Assembly (NCBI RefSeq): GCF_049803795.1 | Contig: NZ_JBNAGJ010000011.1 | Span: 20,240 to 84,239 of the forward strand | Length of the DNA stretch: 64,000 bases | Direction: 5' to 3' | DNA from: Thalassobius sp002708925 | Lineage (GTDB): Bacteria; Pseudomonadota; Alphaproteobacteria; Rhodobacterales; Rhodobacteraceae | Shown here: positions 16,552-24,527 of the stretch, one piece after another | Layout of the letters: every line of letters begins with the position of its first letter | Numbering within the stretch: the stretch's first letter is position 1 | Notes under the pieces: model-generated | The model's input: the letters and a program-made list of their open reading frames with translations, nothing else | What the model was told of the DNA's origin: nothing | Databases searched by the model: none | Translations under genes and position numbers: made by a program

Positions 16552-17695
16552 CCTGCCCCATATCCTGGCACTTTGCCTGCTGCCCGGTCTCGCCTTGTCT
16601 CAAGGCGTGCCGACCAATGACAGTGGGCTGACCGCGCGCGATATCGTCGAAACTGGCGATCGCGAGGCTGACTTGGCCGTTCAGGCGGACAAGCTTGCCG
16701 TGCGCGAACTCATTGCCGAGATCGAACGGGAGCAGCTGGAAACCCTGCAACGCATCCTCGATGCCCAGACCAGCTTCGGCGGTCAGGGCCTGCCCGCGAT
16801 GATCTCTGGATTGGAGAGCGGTAGTGGCGATCCAGCCCGTTCCGTCGAAGCGGTCTACGGCAATGCCGAGATCGACCCCAATCCCGGCGGCGCACAGATG
16901 TTTGGGGATGCGGCAGAAAACATCGAGCAACTCATCATCCGCGTCGCCCAGGAAACCAGCGGATTTGCGGGCGTGGGCCGCGCGGGCCTCTCCCCAGTCC
17001 AATGGCGCGCACTCCTACAGGCGCTCATCTGGCAGGAAAGCCGGTTCACGATTGGCGCCCGCTCGCCCGTCGGCGCGTTCGGCCTCACCCAGATCATGCC
17101 CGGGACCGCCAGCGATCTTGGCATCAACCCGGAATACTACAACAGCCCCTACCTGCAGGTGCATGGCGGCGCGCGGTACCTGGCGACACAGCTCAACACC
17201 TTTGACGGCAATATCATCAACGCCCTCGCGGCCTATAACGCCGGACCCGGTCGCGTGTTCGAATATGGTGGCGTGCCGCCCTTCCGCGAGACCCGGCATT
17301 ACGTTCAGGTCATCCCCGAACGCTACAATCTCTACCTGGGCCGCATCGGCGGGATCGAAGCGCTCGGTACGATCAACCCCGCGCTTCTGGCAAATGCAAA
17401 CCTCTCCCTAACGGGTCATGGGGCGGCCTTTTATGGCAACAACTCACCCGCTGCGATCAGGCAGGCCGCCCTGCGCATTGCGGATATCGTCGAGCGGATT
17501 TCCGCGACGGAAGACGTGCAGGAAAGCGTCGCGCTCAACACCTATGCCCGCGCCGAACTCGTGCGTCTCGTCGCCGCGCGTATTCGTCTTCAAGCGGCGC
17601 GGACCCGCGTGCTTTCGGCCGAGGAATTGGCACAGGCCAGCGCCCGTATGGCCGAAGGCACGTTCATGGAATTCACGATCAGGGAGATAGACTGA
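16523..17695 (+). CDS. Second lytic transglycosylase of the T4SS locus
   Basis: A 390-residue exported protein: signal peptide MRRRATLKCSLPHILALCLL ending GLALS. The SLT domain is central (about residues 165-275): ALIWQESRFTIGARSPVGAF with catalytic Glu, GLTQIMPGTASDLGINPEYY, and NALAAYNAGPGRVFEYGG. Long helical segments on both sides (for example AVQADKLAVRELIAEIEREQ before and RISATEDVQESVALNTYARA after) are additions not seen in the VirB1-like enzyme upstream. The cluster therefore has two peptidoglycan hydrolases. It overlaps the lipoprotein gene by 29 bases and touches virB5 at the stop/start A. Confidence 0.85.
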   Translation: MRRRATLKCSLPHILALCLLPGLALSQGVPTNDSGLTARDIVETGDREADLAVQADKLAVRELIAEIEREQLETLQRILDAQTSFGGQGLPAMISGLESGSGDPARSVEAVYGNAEIDPNPGGAQMFGDAAENIEQLIIRVAQETSGFAGVGRAGLSPVQWRALLQALIWQESRFTIGARSPVGAFGLTQIMPGTASDLGINPEYYNSPYLQVHGGARYLATQLNTFDGNIINALAAYNAGPGRVFEYGGVPPFRETRHYVQVIPERYNLYLGRIGGIEALGTINPALLANANLSLTGHGAAFYGNNSPAAIRQAALRIADIVERISATEDVQESVALNTYARAELVRLVAARIRLQAARTRVLSAEELAQASARMAEGTFMEFTIREID

Positions 17696-18504
17696 TGAGA
17701 GATTTGCTCGTGAGGATGGCATTGGCCACGACGCTTGGGATCGGTCTGCATCTCGGCACCCTGTCCGCTGCCGTGGCGCAAGGTGTGCCGGTCGTCGACA
17801 CCCAGAATATTGCGCAAAACATCCAGCAGCTCCGGCAGATGATCGAAGACGAGATCCTGCAAAACGAGCAGCTGACGCAGCTCCGCGAACAGCTTGCGAC
17901 ACTCACGGACCAACTCGCGGAGCTGCAACGAACCTATGAGGCGCTCACCCGCCTCGCCGAGCTTCCAGAAATCATCCGCACCGAGATGGAGGACGAGCTG
18001 AACGGCCTGCTTGATCAGGAGTTCGGAGACATCCTCGCCACCATTGAAGCCATCAAGACCGGCGACTTCTCTGGCCTCTCTGGCTCCGGCGCGGGCGAGA
18101 TCGAAACCCAGATGGACCGGGTCCTGGCCGATCTCGGATTTGACGATGACACCCTCTCGGAAATGGCCACCAGCGGAAATCCCGGAGCCAACCGCGTGGC
18201 AACGCAGGCAACAACCGGCGCGCTCGTCTCGGCCGCCGCCCAGAACAGCTATGAAGACGCAGGCCAATCGCTCGAGCGGGTAGACCGCCTCGTCGGGCTC
18301 ATCGACGACATGGACGAACTCAAGGAAAGCATCGATCTTAACACGCGCGTGACGGCGGAACTGGCCATCGCACTTGTCGCCATGTGGCAACTCGAAGCCG
18401 TGCAAACCGTGGGTGACGGCACCGTCGGCGTGATCGATGCCGCCACCATCGCCGAGGAGCAGCGCTTCATGGATTTCACCTTGCCGGACCTACGGGCAGA
18501 CTGA
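17695..18504 (+). CDS. virB5: VirB5-like minor pilin
   Basis: A 269-residue exported helical protein: signal peptide to about AAVAQG, then a long Gln/Leu coiled-coil (NIQQLRQMIEDEILQNEQLT, QLREQLATLTDQLAELQRTY), a Gly/Ser linker, and a helical C-terminal part including SAAAQNSYEDAGQSLERVDR. Layout and position match VirB5/TrbJ-like pilus-tip proteins. Confidence 0.78.
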   Translation: MRDLLVRMALATTLGIGLHLGTLSAAVAQGVPVVDTQNIAQNIQQLRQMIEDEILQNEQLTQLREQLATLTDQLAELQRTYEALTRLAELPEIIRTEMEDELNGLLDQEFGDILATIEAIKTGDFSGLSGSGAGEIETQMDRVLADLGFDDDTLSEMATSGNPGANRVATQATTGALVSAAAQNSYEDAGQSLERVDRLVGLIDDMDELKESIDLNTRVTAELAIALVAMWQLEAVQTVGDGTVGVIDAATIAEEQRFMDFTLPDLRAD

Positions 18505-18518
18505 TCGTGGGGGCATGA

Positions 18519-19175
18519 ATGGTGGCGAGTGAACAAGAAATCATCGAGGAAGAACTGGTCTACGGCGCCTTGCGCCGCGAACGCCTCTGGCAACGCCTTG
18601 GCCTGATGGGCCTTGTCTTCGGCATCCTCGGCTGTCTGTGCGCCGCGGCTGTCTCGATCCTCGATGTCGACCCGCCCCCCGTCGTTGTCCCCTATGATCC
18701 CGCCACCGGCTTTGCACTCCCCGAAGCCTCGGTGGGCGCGACTTCGGTAACCGCCAACCAGGCGGTCATCGAGGCGGAGGTCTTCCGCTATGTGACCGAC
18801 CGCGAGGTCTATAACCAGCTCGACAATGACCTGCGCATCCGCAGCGTTCTGCGCCGCTCGGACGGAGCTGCCGAGAGCGGGCTGCGCCAGATCTGGAACA
18901 GCGCCAATGAGAACTACCCGCCGACGGTCTATGGCCCCAATGCGCGGCTCGACGTGGAGATCCTCAGCATCAACCGGATCGGAACCAACCGCGCGACGGT
19001 CCGCCTGCGCAAGCGCCTGACATCTATCAACGGCGTCCAAACCGGGCTTTTCACCGCCACCCTCCTCTTCGAGTTCCGCCCCGAGACCCGCCGCTCCATC
19101 GATGAGGTCTGGACCAACCCCTTCGGCTTCACGGTCCTCGAATATTCCATCCGCTCCGACAGATTGGAGAATTGA
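18519..19175 (+). CDS. virB8: VirB8-like channel scaffold protein
   Basis: A 218-residue bitopic protein: short cytoplasmic N-terminus (EQEIIEEELVYGALRRERLW), one membrane helix (LGLMGLVFGILGCLCAAAV), then a periplasmic NTF2-like domain with FRYVTDREVYNQLDNDLRI and a final NPFGFTVLEYSI strand. Matches VirB8, which links inner and outer parts of the channel. Only 14 bases separate it from virB5, so a virB6 gene is absent at its usual place. Confidence 0.88.
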   Translation: MVASEQEIIEEELVYGALRRERLWQRLGLMGLVFGILGCLCAAAVSILDVDPPPVVVPYDPATGFALPEASVGATSVTANQAVIEAEVFRYVTDREVYNQLDNDLRIRSVLRRSDGAAESGLRQIWNSANENYPPTVYGPNARLDVEILSINRIGTNRATVRLRKRLTSINGVQTGLFTATLLFEFRPETRRSIDEVWTNPFGFTVLEYSIRSDRLEN

Positions 19176-19873
19176 ATTTGTTCCCTGTTCGACTTTTCAT
19201 ATTGCTGATTGCCCTGTTGCCCAGCCTCGCCTTCGCCGAAGCCATCCCGCGCGGCGGGCCCAATGACAACCGGGTGCGGCTTGCCAGCTATCAGGAGGGC
19301 CAGGTCTACCGGCTAAACGTCTCGCTCACCCATGTGACCACCATCGAGTTCGGCGAGGGTGAAAGCATCCGTTCGATCATCGCGGGTGACACGGAAGGGT
19401 TTGAGATCGACGGCGTACCCGGCGGTCAGGCCTTCGCGATCAAACCCGTCGCGCGCGGTGTCCATACCAACGTGACGGTCTATACGAACCGGCGGAGCTA
19501 CTACTTCAACGTCCAGGAGGTCCGCAGTCCGACCTTCTACGTGGTCCAGTTCCGCTACCCCGAGGATACCAGCCGCCCCACACGTGCCATCGCAGCCCAA
19601 GCGCCGAACTACAATTACGGTGCCAGCGCGCGGAGCGAGTTTACCCCTGCCCGCGTCTGGGATGACGGGACGTTCACGTATTTCGAGTTCCCACGGAACG
19701 CACCGGTGCCAGCGATCTTCCGCTACGCCAGTGGCCGCGAACGGACGGTCAATACGCAAGCCACCGAGGATGGCGTGATCCGGGTCTCGGGGGTGAACCG
19801 GCAATGGGTCCTGCGGATCGGGGAAGAGGTGGTCTGTATCGAGGCCACACCGCCTGCGGGGGTGGGATCATGA
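19172..19873 (+). CDS. virB9: VirB9-like outer-membrane core component
   Basis: About 233 residues with signal peptide (LFILLIALLPSLAFAEA) and the VirB9/CagX pattern: DNRVRLASYQEGQVYRLN, YTNRRSYYFNVQEV, FVVQFRYP-like text, and a C-terminal AVARVWDDGTFTYFEFP-like strand that binds VirB7. The TTG at 19172 overlaps the virB8 stop; a TTG at 19178 fits the GGAG slightly better. Confidence 0.88.
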   Translation: MNLFPVRLFILLIALLPSLAFAEAIPRGGPNDNRVRLASYQEGQVYRLNVSLTHVTTIEFGEGESIRSIIAGDTEGFEIDGVPGGQAFAIKPVARGVHTNVTVYTNRRSYYFNVQEVRSPTFYVVQFRYPEDTSRPTRAIAAQAPNYNYGASARSEFTPARVWDDGTFTYFEFPRNAPVPAIFRYASGRERTVNTQATEDGVIRVSGVNRQWVLRIGEEVVCIEATPPAGVGS

Positions 19874-20073
19874 GCGACACCGGAAACGCGGACCTCGAGA
19901 AACGCCTCGCTGCTCTAGAACAAGGCAAGGGCGCTGGTTCGCCCCCTGCCCCGCGGCGCTCGCCACTTCTGGCCTTGGTCGTTGTTCTAATAATCGGTGC
20001 TGGCGGAGCGCTGCTCTATCTCCTGTCCCAAGCCTCGAAGCTCTCGCGGATGATGTGGTCGGTCAGGATGTGA
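19870..20073 (+). pseudogene. virB10: virB10, 5' fragment only
   Basis: Starts in the normal place, overlapping virB9 (ATGA), and encodes MSDTGNADLEKRLAALEQGK plus the membrane helix SPLLALVVVLIIGAGGALLYL. Homology stops after about residue 53, near 20028, where the sequence continues as the reverse complement of an unrelated gene. VirB10 is normally about 400 residues, so its proline-rich linker and beta-barrel domain are gone, as are virB11 and virD4, which usually follow. The transfer system as seen here cannot be complete. Confidence 0.85.
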
Positions 20074-20159
20074 TCTTCGGGGATCGGCAGGTGGGCGTCC
20101 TTCTCGGTCAGCCCGAAAAGTTCGATGGTCTCGTAGGTGTTCGCGGTGTCGTAAGCCAT
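20016..20159 (-). pseudogene. Fragment of an unknown plasmid gene at the virB10 junction
   Basis: ATG 20159 begins MAYDTANTYETIELFGLTEK and continues DAHLPIPEDHILTDHIIRES before reaching the junction; the last residues and stop come from the inverted virB10 sequence. The text looks like a genuine small protein, family unknown. Both reading frames are cut at the same point, which marks a deletion or recombination joint. Confidence 0.55.
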
Positions 20160-20920
20160 GTCTGGTCTCCAGTGTTCGGTTATAGAGCCACCACGTGAGT
20201 GTGGGGGCATGGCCGAATGTCTGGTTTCCGAATCTGCCCGGGTCAGGGACGGCGCAGCCGCCGGCTTGCCGGGCGCAAAAGTTTTCCGCGCGCAGCACCC
20301 GACACAGGCGCGCACTCACGCACGGAACCGCCCCGGGCCACAGGCCCCGACCTCGCCGAAAAGTTTTGCGATCCTTGACGCGGGCTGATTTGGGGGCCAT
20401 CCGGAGGATATGCTTCCGCACTTATGTGTGTGTGTTTTGACGGTAGGTTTGCCCGACCCGAGCAGGCAAACGGCCCGACCGGACGCGGGAGACGGATGCA
20501 GCGGCGGGATCGTTTTGCTCCGCAAAACAGACCAGAGCGCAATCCGGCGGAGCGGCCAGGGAGAGACGTGCTCGCGAGGCGGGCAAACCGGGGGCCTGGG
20601 TGCAACGCCGCGGTGAGGCCGCATGGCCGAATGCGCGACGGACCGAAGGGCCGTTCTCCCCTGCGACACGCGAAGCCGAGCTGGGGAGGCCGCAAGGCTA
20701 GATCGAGGTCTACGTGCAGGCGACGCCGCTGCTGACTATGTGAATTACTTTTCGCAGAGTTGCGGGTTTTGGCGGCGGGTGGGGATACATATGCTGAATG
20801 CGCATCTGGATAAACCGTCTTTCGCCGTAGGTGCAGCCGCCATACATCATCGAACGGAAGGGATTCGGGACAAGGACAAAACCGCTCTCGCGGTAAGGAT
20901 ATCGGCGTCGGTACTAACCA
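20160..20920. other. Long GC-rich non-coding stretch
   Basis: About 760 bases with no frame I accept. It has a GTTTGCC...GGCAAAC hairpin (20447-20471), a TG repeat (about 20424-20434), and very GC-rich text at 20200-20400 and 20460-20700 that gives many accidental open frames. It may contain a promoter for the leftward fragment at 20159, or a vestige of an oriT/transfer region lost with the virB10 3' end; neither is shown. Confidence 0.45.
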
Positions 20921-21346
20921 TTACTTGCCGCTTAGCCACCGCCGGAAACGTTGCCAAAGACCTTGTGGCACATCTGCATTCGCCATTGATGCGGGGGCTT
21001 CCGGCGCATCGTAATACCGATCTTTGGCGCGACGGTCGTGCGCCCGTCCGGCGGCAATCTGTTCATCACTCATATCACCTGCCCACCGGATATTGCTGTG
21101 CTTGATCCAGTAATGCGACCGGCAGGGAAAGCTCCAGTTCCCGATGGACGGCGAGAGCGAGATCGACACACCGTCATAGCCCATCTTCCAATCCGTCGGG
21201 CTTAAGGGCGTGACGACTTCCCTGCCACAGCCGCAGGCGCATTTGTGCACTGCCGTTGCGTAATCCATGGCAAGATACAGGATGCCCTCCTCGGTCCGTT
21301 CGGGGATCGCATTTACAAATTTGTGGGTAATCTTCTTAATCGCCAT
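20921..21346 (-). CDS. DUF6527 protein of ubiquitin-like operon
   Basis: A 141-residue protein, last of the leftward ubiquitin-like operon. It has a Cys cluster CACGCG (Cys 36, 38, 40), then VSISLSPSIGNWSFPCRSHY with a fourth Cys at 75 and His 78: this looks like a small metal site and matches my memory of DUF6527, recently linked to bacterial ubiquitination-like (Bub) operons as a probable deconjugating enzyme. That role is from literature memory, not visible here. Its ATG overlaps the E1 stop by 11 bases. The basic tail RFRRWLSGK is unusual. Confidence 0.75.
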   Translation of the reverse strand: MAIKKITHKFVNAIPERTEEGILYLAMDYATAVHKCACGCGREVVTPLSPTDWKMGYDGVSISLSPSIGNWSFPCRSHYWIKHSNIRWAGDMSDEQIAAGRAHDRRAKDRYYDAPEAPASMANADVPQGLWQRFRRWLSGK

Positions 21347-22520
21347 CGCGCTTGTCCATGTTGTCTATTTTGTTGCCATCAATAGTGTAGTTGCTGGAAT
21401 GCTCGCCCTCAAAATCGGCATAAAACCCTACCAGCTTCTTCCACCGGATCACCGCGAGTGTCGCGTTCAGGGAGTTGAGATCAGCCACCTGAATGTTGGT
21501 GGCGTACGCATCATCGACGTCCGCCTCGCCTATCCCCACGCGGCGGCGTAAAGGTTCACGCTGCTCATCGGTGCTTAGCGTCACCCGCAGCACGCCCACC
21601 AAGGCATCATCGCCCATCTCAATGCCCATACCTACATCGATGAAGGGGGTGCCCTGTTCTTCGAGACGTTCGACCGCCGGGCGCTTGGCTGCTCCAGAGT
21701 CAACGCACACGAAGACGAAATCCATCTCGTCCAGAAGTTCCGCGTTGGAGGCGTCGAGATAGACCGGATGCGGGACGATCCCCTTGCGCATGGGTGCATA
21801 AAGCGCCGCGAAGTAATCGACCTTTTTGTTTCGTTCGCGCAGTGTTTCGATGCCAGGCGCGCCGGGGCTGCGGAACGCGTTGTGCTGCAGGAAATCATCC
21901 CCATCGATGAGATGCAGTTCGCGGATCGGCGTCTTGGCGATAAGATCGAGCACGTAAGAGCCGGTGCCGCCAAGGCCGACAATGGCCACTTTGTTCATAG
22001 CCAGTTTGTCCGAGAGGGCGCCGATCCCGGCTCGTGTCGAGGCCGTGTCATGGTAGTTGAACACCGGATCAGGCTCATTGGTGTTTGCCACGACGTAGGT
22101 GCGCGCATCCGCTGTCGGATCGATCTTTCGCGCGGGCGATGCGATCATCTCCACATAGGTGGTCATCTTGTGTTCGTAGTCGCGGTAGCCCTCTTTCGGC
22201 TTAGCGGAAAACATATGGTCTACCGTGATGTCCTTGCCGAGGCTCTGGCGTTTGGTGGAATGCCTGATGCCTTCGAGCGTTTTGCCGTCATGATTGCAAG
22301 GATGTTCGCCCGCGAAATAAGCCTTGTGGTCGCTTGGCGTCATCGTCTCGCCCCCGTTCATCTGCAGAACCGAAACGAGCGTACCGAGCTTTACCTCCCG
22401 ATTGGCGTTCACGTAAGGCACGTTGGAGATCACGAGGTGGCCACTTTTCACAGCCACCTCGTATCCGCCTTCTTCGAGAGCCTTGAGATCGTCGTTACGA
22501 CTTATCAGTTGCCGTGACAT
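21336..22520 (-). CDS. E2-like/E1 fusion: DUF6791-ThiF adenylyltransferase
   Basis: A 394-residue protein. Residues about 1-165 resemble the DUF6791/E2-like N-terminal domain (VISNVPYVNANREVKLGTLV; GEHPCNHDGKTLEGI). From about 175 it is a ThiF/E1 domain: nucleotide loop GLGGTGS at 182-188, LIDGDDFLQHNAFR, and FVFVCVDSGAAKR. E1 enzymes adenylate the C-terminus of a ubiquitin-like protein. Only two Cys exist, 75 and 272, and the latter sits in the structural VCVDS strand, so a classic E1 catalytic Cys may be missing. The start overlaps the ubiquitin-like gene. Predicted to activate the Ubl encoded next to it. Confidence 0.82.
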   Translation of the reverse strand: MSRQLISRNDDLKALEEGGYEVAVKSGHLVISNVPYVNANREVKLGTLVSVLQMNGGETMTPSDHKAYFAGEHPCNHDGKTLEGIRHSTKRQSLGKDITVDHMFSAKPKEGYRDYEHKMTTYVEMIASPARKIDPTADARTYVVANTNEPDPVFNYHDTASTRAGIGALSDKLAMNKVAIVGLGGTGSYVLDLIAKTPIRELHLIDGDDFLQHNAFRSPGAPGIETLRERNKKVDYFAALYAPMRKGIVPHPVYLDASNAELLDEMDFVFVCVDSGAAKRPAVERLEEQGTPFIDVGMGIEMGDDALVGVLRVTLSTDEQREPLRRRVGIGEADVDDAYATNIQVADLNSLNATLAVIRWKKLVGFYADFEGEHSSNYTIDGNKIDNMDKRDGD

Positions 22521-22761
22521 TGAAGATCATGCCCTCCTTCAGCTTCACGGTATCGCCGTCATCCAGCGTGCCCTCGGGCTTGTTGCCCTGGCCGCGCCGG
22601 TAAGTGATCGTGAAGCAGATCAACTCGCCAGTGGGCGGGTTTTCGTAGGCAAGGGCGACCAGATCGTCCTCGCCAAGCTCTGTCGCCGTCACGGTCTTCT
22701 CGCGGCCGTTCACGACAATCGTGTACTCTTTTGCGGGTTTGCCCGTTTCGTCCTTCGCCAT
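22495..22761 (-). CDS. Multiubiquitin-domain ubiquitin-like protein
   Basis: An 88-residue protein matching one multiubiquitin domain: EYTIVVNGREKTVTATELGE, LVALAYENPPTGELICFTIT, then EGTLDDGDTVKLKEGMIFNV. A single Ubl unit, ending TATDKS with no Gly-Gly tail, as is common in this family. Expected to be the conjugated modifier of the neighbouring E1/E2-like fusion. RBS and start (22761) are clear (AAAGGA upstream). Confidence 0.85.
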   Translation of the reverse strand: MAKDETGKPAKEYTIVVNGREKTVTATELGEDDLVALAYENPPTGELICFTITYRRGQGNKPEGTLDDGDTVKLKEGMIFNVTATDKS

Positions 22762-22778
22762 GGCCGTGTCCTTTCTTT

Positions 22779-23012
22779 TTAGCCTTTGGGCGGGAACGGA
22801 TCGCCGCCGTGGCTGTCGCTGTTAGCGATCCGTCCGTCGCGGTTGTGGATACGCAGTTCGCTTTGCTGGTTGCGGCTGATTTCACGTCCGCGATCGACAG
22901 CGTCCTGCTTGGTTTCATGGTGGCTGCTGGCGCGGGATGCGCCGCCACGCTTCACATCCCATCCGCCCGCCGGGTTCGGCACGACGTGATGGGTCTTCGG
23001 TCCCTTACTCAT
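22779..23012 (-). CDS. DUF2188 protein, first gene of ubiquitin-like operon
   Basis: A 77-residue basic protein: THHVVPNPAGGWDVKRGGAS, then HHETKQDAVDRGREISRNQQ, fitting DUF2188 (a short beta-beta-alpha unit). AGGAG is eleven bases before ATG 23012; a GTG at 23021 is possible. Function unknown. It is 17 bases upstream of the Ubl gene and first after the divergent promoter. Confidence 0.75.
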   Translation of the reverse strand: MSKGPKTHHVVPNPAGGWDVKRGGASRASSHHETKQDAVDRGREISRNQQSELRIHNRDGRIANSDSHGGDPFPPKG

Positions 23013-23038
23013 GGTTTTCACATCTCCTGTTCGTTAGG

Positions 23039-23067
23039 GGTGTAGGCACAAAAAGTGCGCCTACACC
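23039..23067. promoter_or_regulatory. Strong palindrome in the divergent defence promoter
   Basis: GGTGTAGGC (23039-23047) and GCCTACACC (23059-23067) form perfect nine-base arms around an A-rich centre. It lies between the ubiquitin-like operon (leftward) and the HTH-protease pair (rightward), so one bound repressor could shut both. The XRE protein encoded at 23154 is the obvious candidate. Confidence 0.65.
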
Positions 23068-23153
23068 GAACATCATATATTTGTTGAAAGTCAGAAGTCA
23101 AGCACGTAAAGTATGTCTTTACCGAACAAGAAGATCGACGGGGAGGCCGCCAC

Positions 23154-23477
23154 ATGACCAACAGCCTGGGAGAGAAGATTCGCCGCTTACGGAAGGAGCA
23201 AAAGCTCACGCTCGACAAACTCGCCGAGCTCACCGGCTCCAGCAAAAGCTACATATGGGAGCTGGAGAACAAGAACCCGCCGCGTCCATCGGCGGAGAAG
23301 CTGGCTAAGATCGCTGGAGCGCTTGGCGTCACGATTGAGTACCTGCTCGATGAAAAGCAGACGATCACCGAGGAAGACGCTGTCGATGCGCAGTTCTATC
23401 GCGAGTACAAACACATGGACGCCGACACGAAAGAAAAAATTCGTGAGATGGTAAAACTATGGGGGAAACCCGGATGA
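23154..23477 (+). CDS. XRE repressor, CapH-like
   Basis: A 107-residue protein: HTH_3 domain (EKIRRLRKEQKLTLDKLAEL, then TGSSKSYIWELENKNPPRPS) and a short C-terminal helix (FYREYKHMDADTKEKIREMV). It overlaps the metallopeptidase gene that follows. HTH plus ImmA/IrrE protease pairs are known regulators in which the protease cuts the repressor after DNA damage; CapH/CapP in CBASS is the named example. Likely represses itself and the divergent operon. Confidence 0.82.
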   Translation: MTNSLGEKIRRLRKEQKLTLDKLAELTGSSKSYIWELENKNPPRPSAEKLAKIAGALGVTIEYLLDEKQTITEEDAVDAQFYREYKHMDADTKEKIREMVKLWGKPG

Positions 23478-24385
23478 GCAAGCCGAAGTCGCCACAACGA
23501 TGGGCATACGATCTGACCATCATCCTGAACACCTTGGGTGGCGACGACCGCTTTCCGGTGAATGTTGAAGCGCTCGCCTATGATTTTTCCAAGCAGCGCT
23601 TTCCTGACGATCCGATAAGCCTTGTACAGGGCGCCCCGTTGAAAGGTTTCGAGGGCGCCTTGATGAAGGCGCCGCCTAGCGAGAAAGGCTGGGGCATCTT
23701 TTACAATTCGGACACAGCATCGCCGGGGCGGATCAACTTTACGCTCGCCCATGAGTTCGGGCACTATCTCCTGCACAGGCAGGATCATCCTGACGGTATC
23801 CAGTGCAGCACCGAGGATATGGAACGCTGGGACAGCAAGTACCGGCAGATCGAGAAGGAGGCGAACGAGTTTGCCGCAAATCTCCTCATGCCGCTGGATG
23901 ACTTCCGCGCGCAGATCGGTCCAAAATCTCAGCCTGACCTGGAGGCTTTGGGGGCATGCGCCGACCGCTACGGCGTGTCCCTGATCGCGGCGACGCTGCG
24001 CTGGTTGCAGTACACCGAGCGCCGTGCAGTTCTGGTGAAGTCTATCGATGGCTTCATTCATTGGGCGCGGTCGAGTGATCGCGCCTTGCGCACAGGTGCC
24101 TACTTCAAGACGGCTGGCCGCCCGGCAATCGAGATACCGGCCGCCGCGATACCGGCAACGGAAACCGAACTGGTTCGGCGAAAAGCAACGCGAGAGCATG
24201 AGGCAGGAATCTGGTTCAAAGAGCCCTGCACCGAGTATGCTCTGGTCTCCGAAGTCCACGACTTTGCGCTCTCCCTGATCCATCTTGGTGATGCGCCATC
24301 ACGCTTCGAGCCTACCGAAGAGGCCGAGGAAGACATATACGACCGTATGGTGAGCCGCACGCCGGGCTCTTCTTGGCTGGGCTAA
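23474..24385 (+). CDS. ImmA/IrrE-family metallopeptidase, CapP-like
   Basis: A 303-residue protein with the zinc-protease motif INFTLAHEFGHYLLH (HEFGH, about residues 92-96) followed by a downstream Glu in KEANEFAANLLMPLDDF. The C-terminal ~150 residues resemble a sensor domain. ATG 23474 overlaps the repressor stop; an ATG at 23459 is possible. Expected to cleave the partner repressor on an activating signal (ssDNA in the CapP precedent), thereby inducing the defence operon. Confidence 0.85.
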   Translation: MSKPKSPQRWAYDLTIILNTLGGDDRFPVNVEALAYDFSKQRFPDDPISLVQGAPLKGFEGALMKAPPSEKGWGIFYNSDTASPGRINFTLAHEFGHYLLHRQDHPDGIQCSTEDMERWDSKYRQIEKEANEFAANLLMPLDDFRAQIGPKSQPDLEALGACADRYGVSLIAATLRWLQYTERRAVLVKSIDGFIHWARSSDRALRTGAYFKTAGRPAIEIPAAAIPATETELVRRKATREHEAGIWFKEPCTEYALVSEVHDFALSLIHLGDAPSRFEPTEEAEEDIYDRMVSRTPGSSWLG

Positions 24386-24398
24386 AAGCGCGCCAAAA

Positions 24399-24420
24399 AT
24401 GATCTATAAAAGTAGATCAT
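24399..24420. promoter_or_regulatory. hipBA operator ATGATCTA-N6-TAGATCAT
   Basis: Perfect eight-base arms, with half-sites repeated further along (AGATCA near 24445 and 24489). Palindromic clusters before hipB are the usual HipB binding sites, giving autorepression. Confidence 0.65.
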
Positions 24421-24527
24421 CTCGGTCTTTCGATATATGAAAACAGATCACTCCTTGAAAATTCGTGTTCCGTATGATACATTAAAATAGATCAAGCGCT
24501 TTGCTTGATATGCAGGATTACATCAAA

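Noticed and set aside
20243..20695. Minus-strand frames in the GC-rich gap
   Set aside because: Low-complexity Arg/Pro/Ser translations in several frames at once; a mark of GC-rich non-coding DNA.
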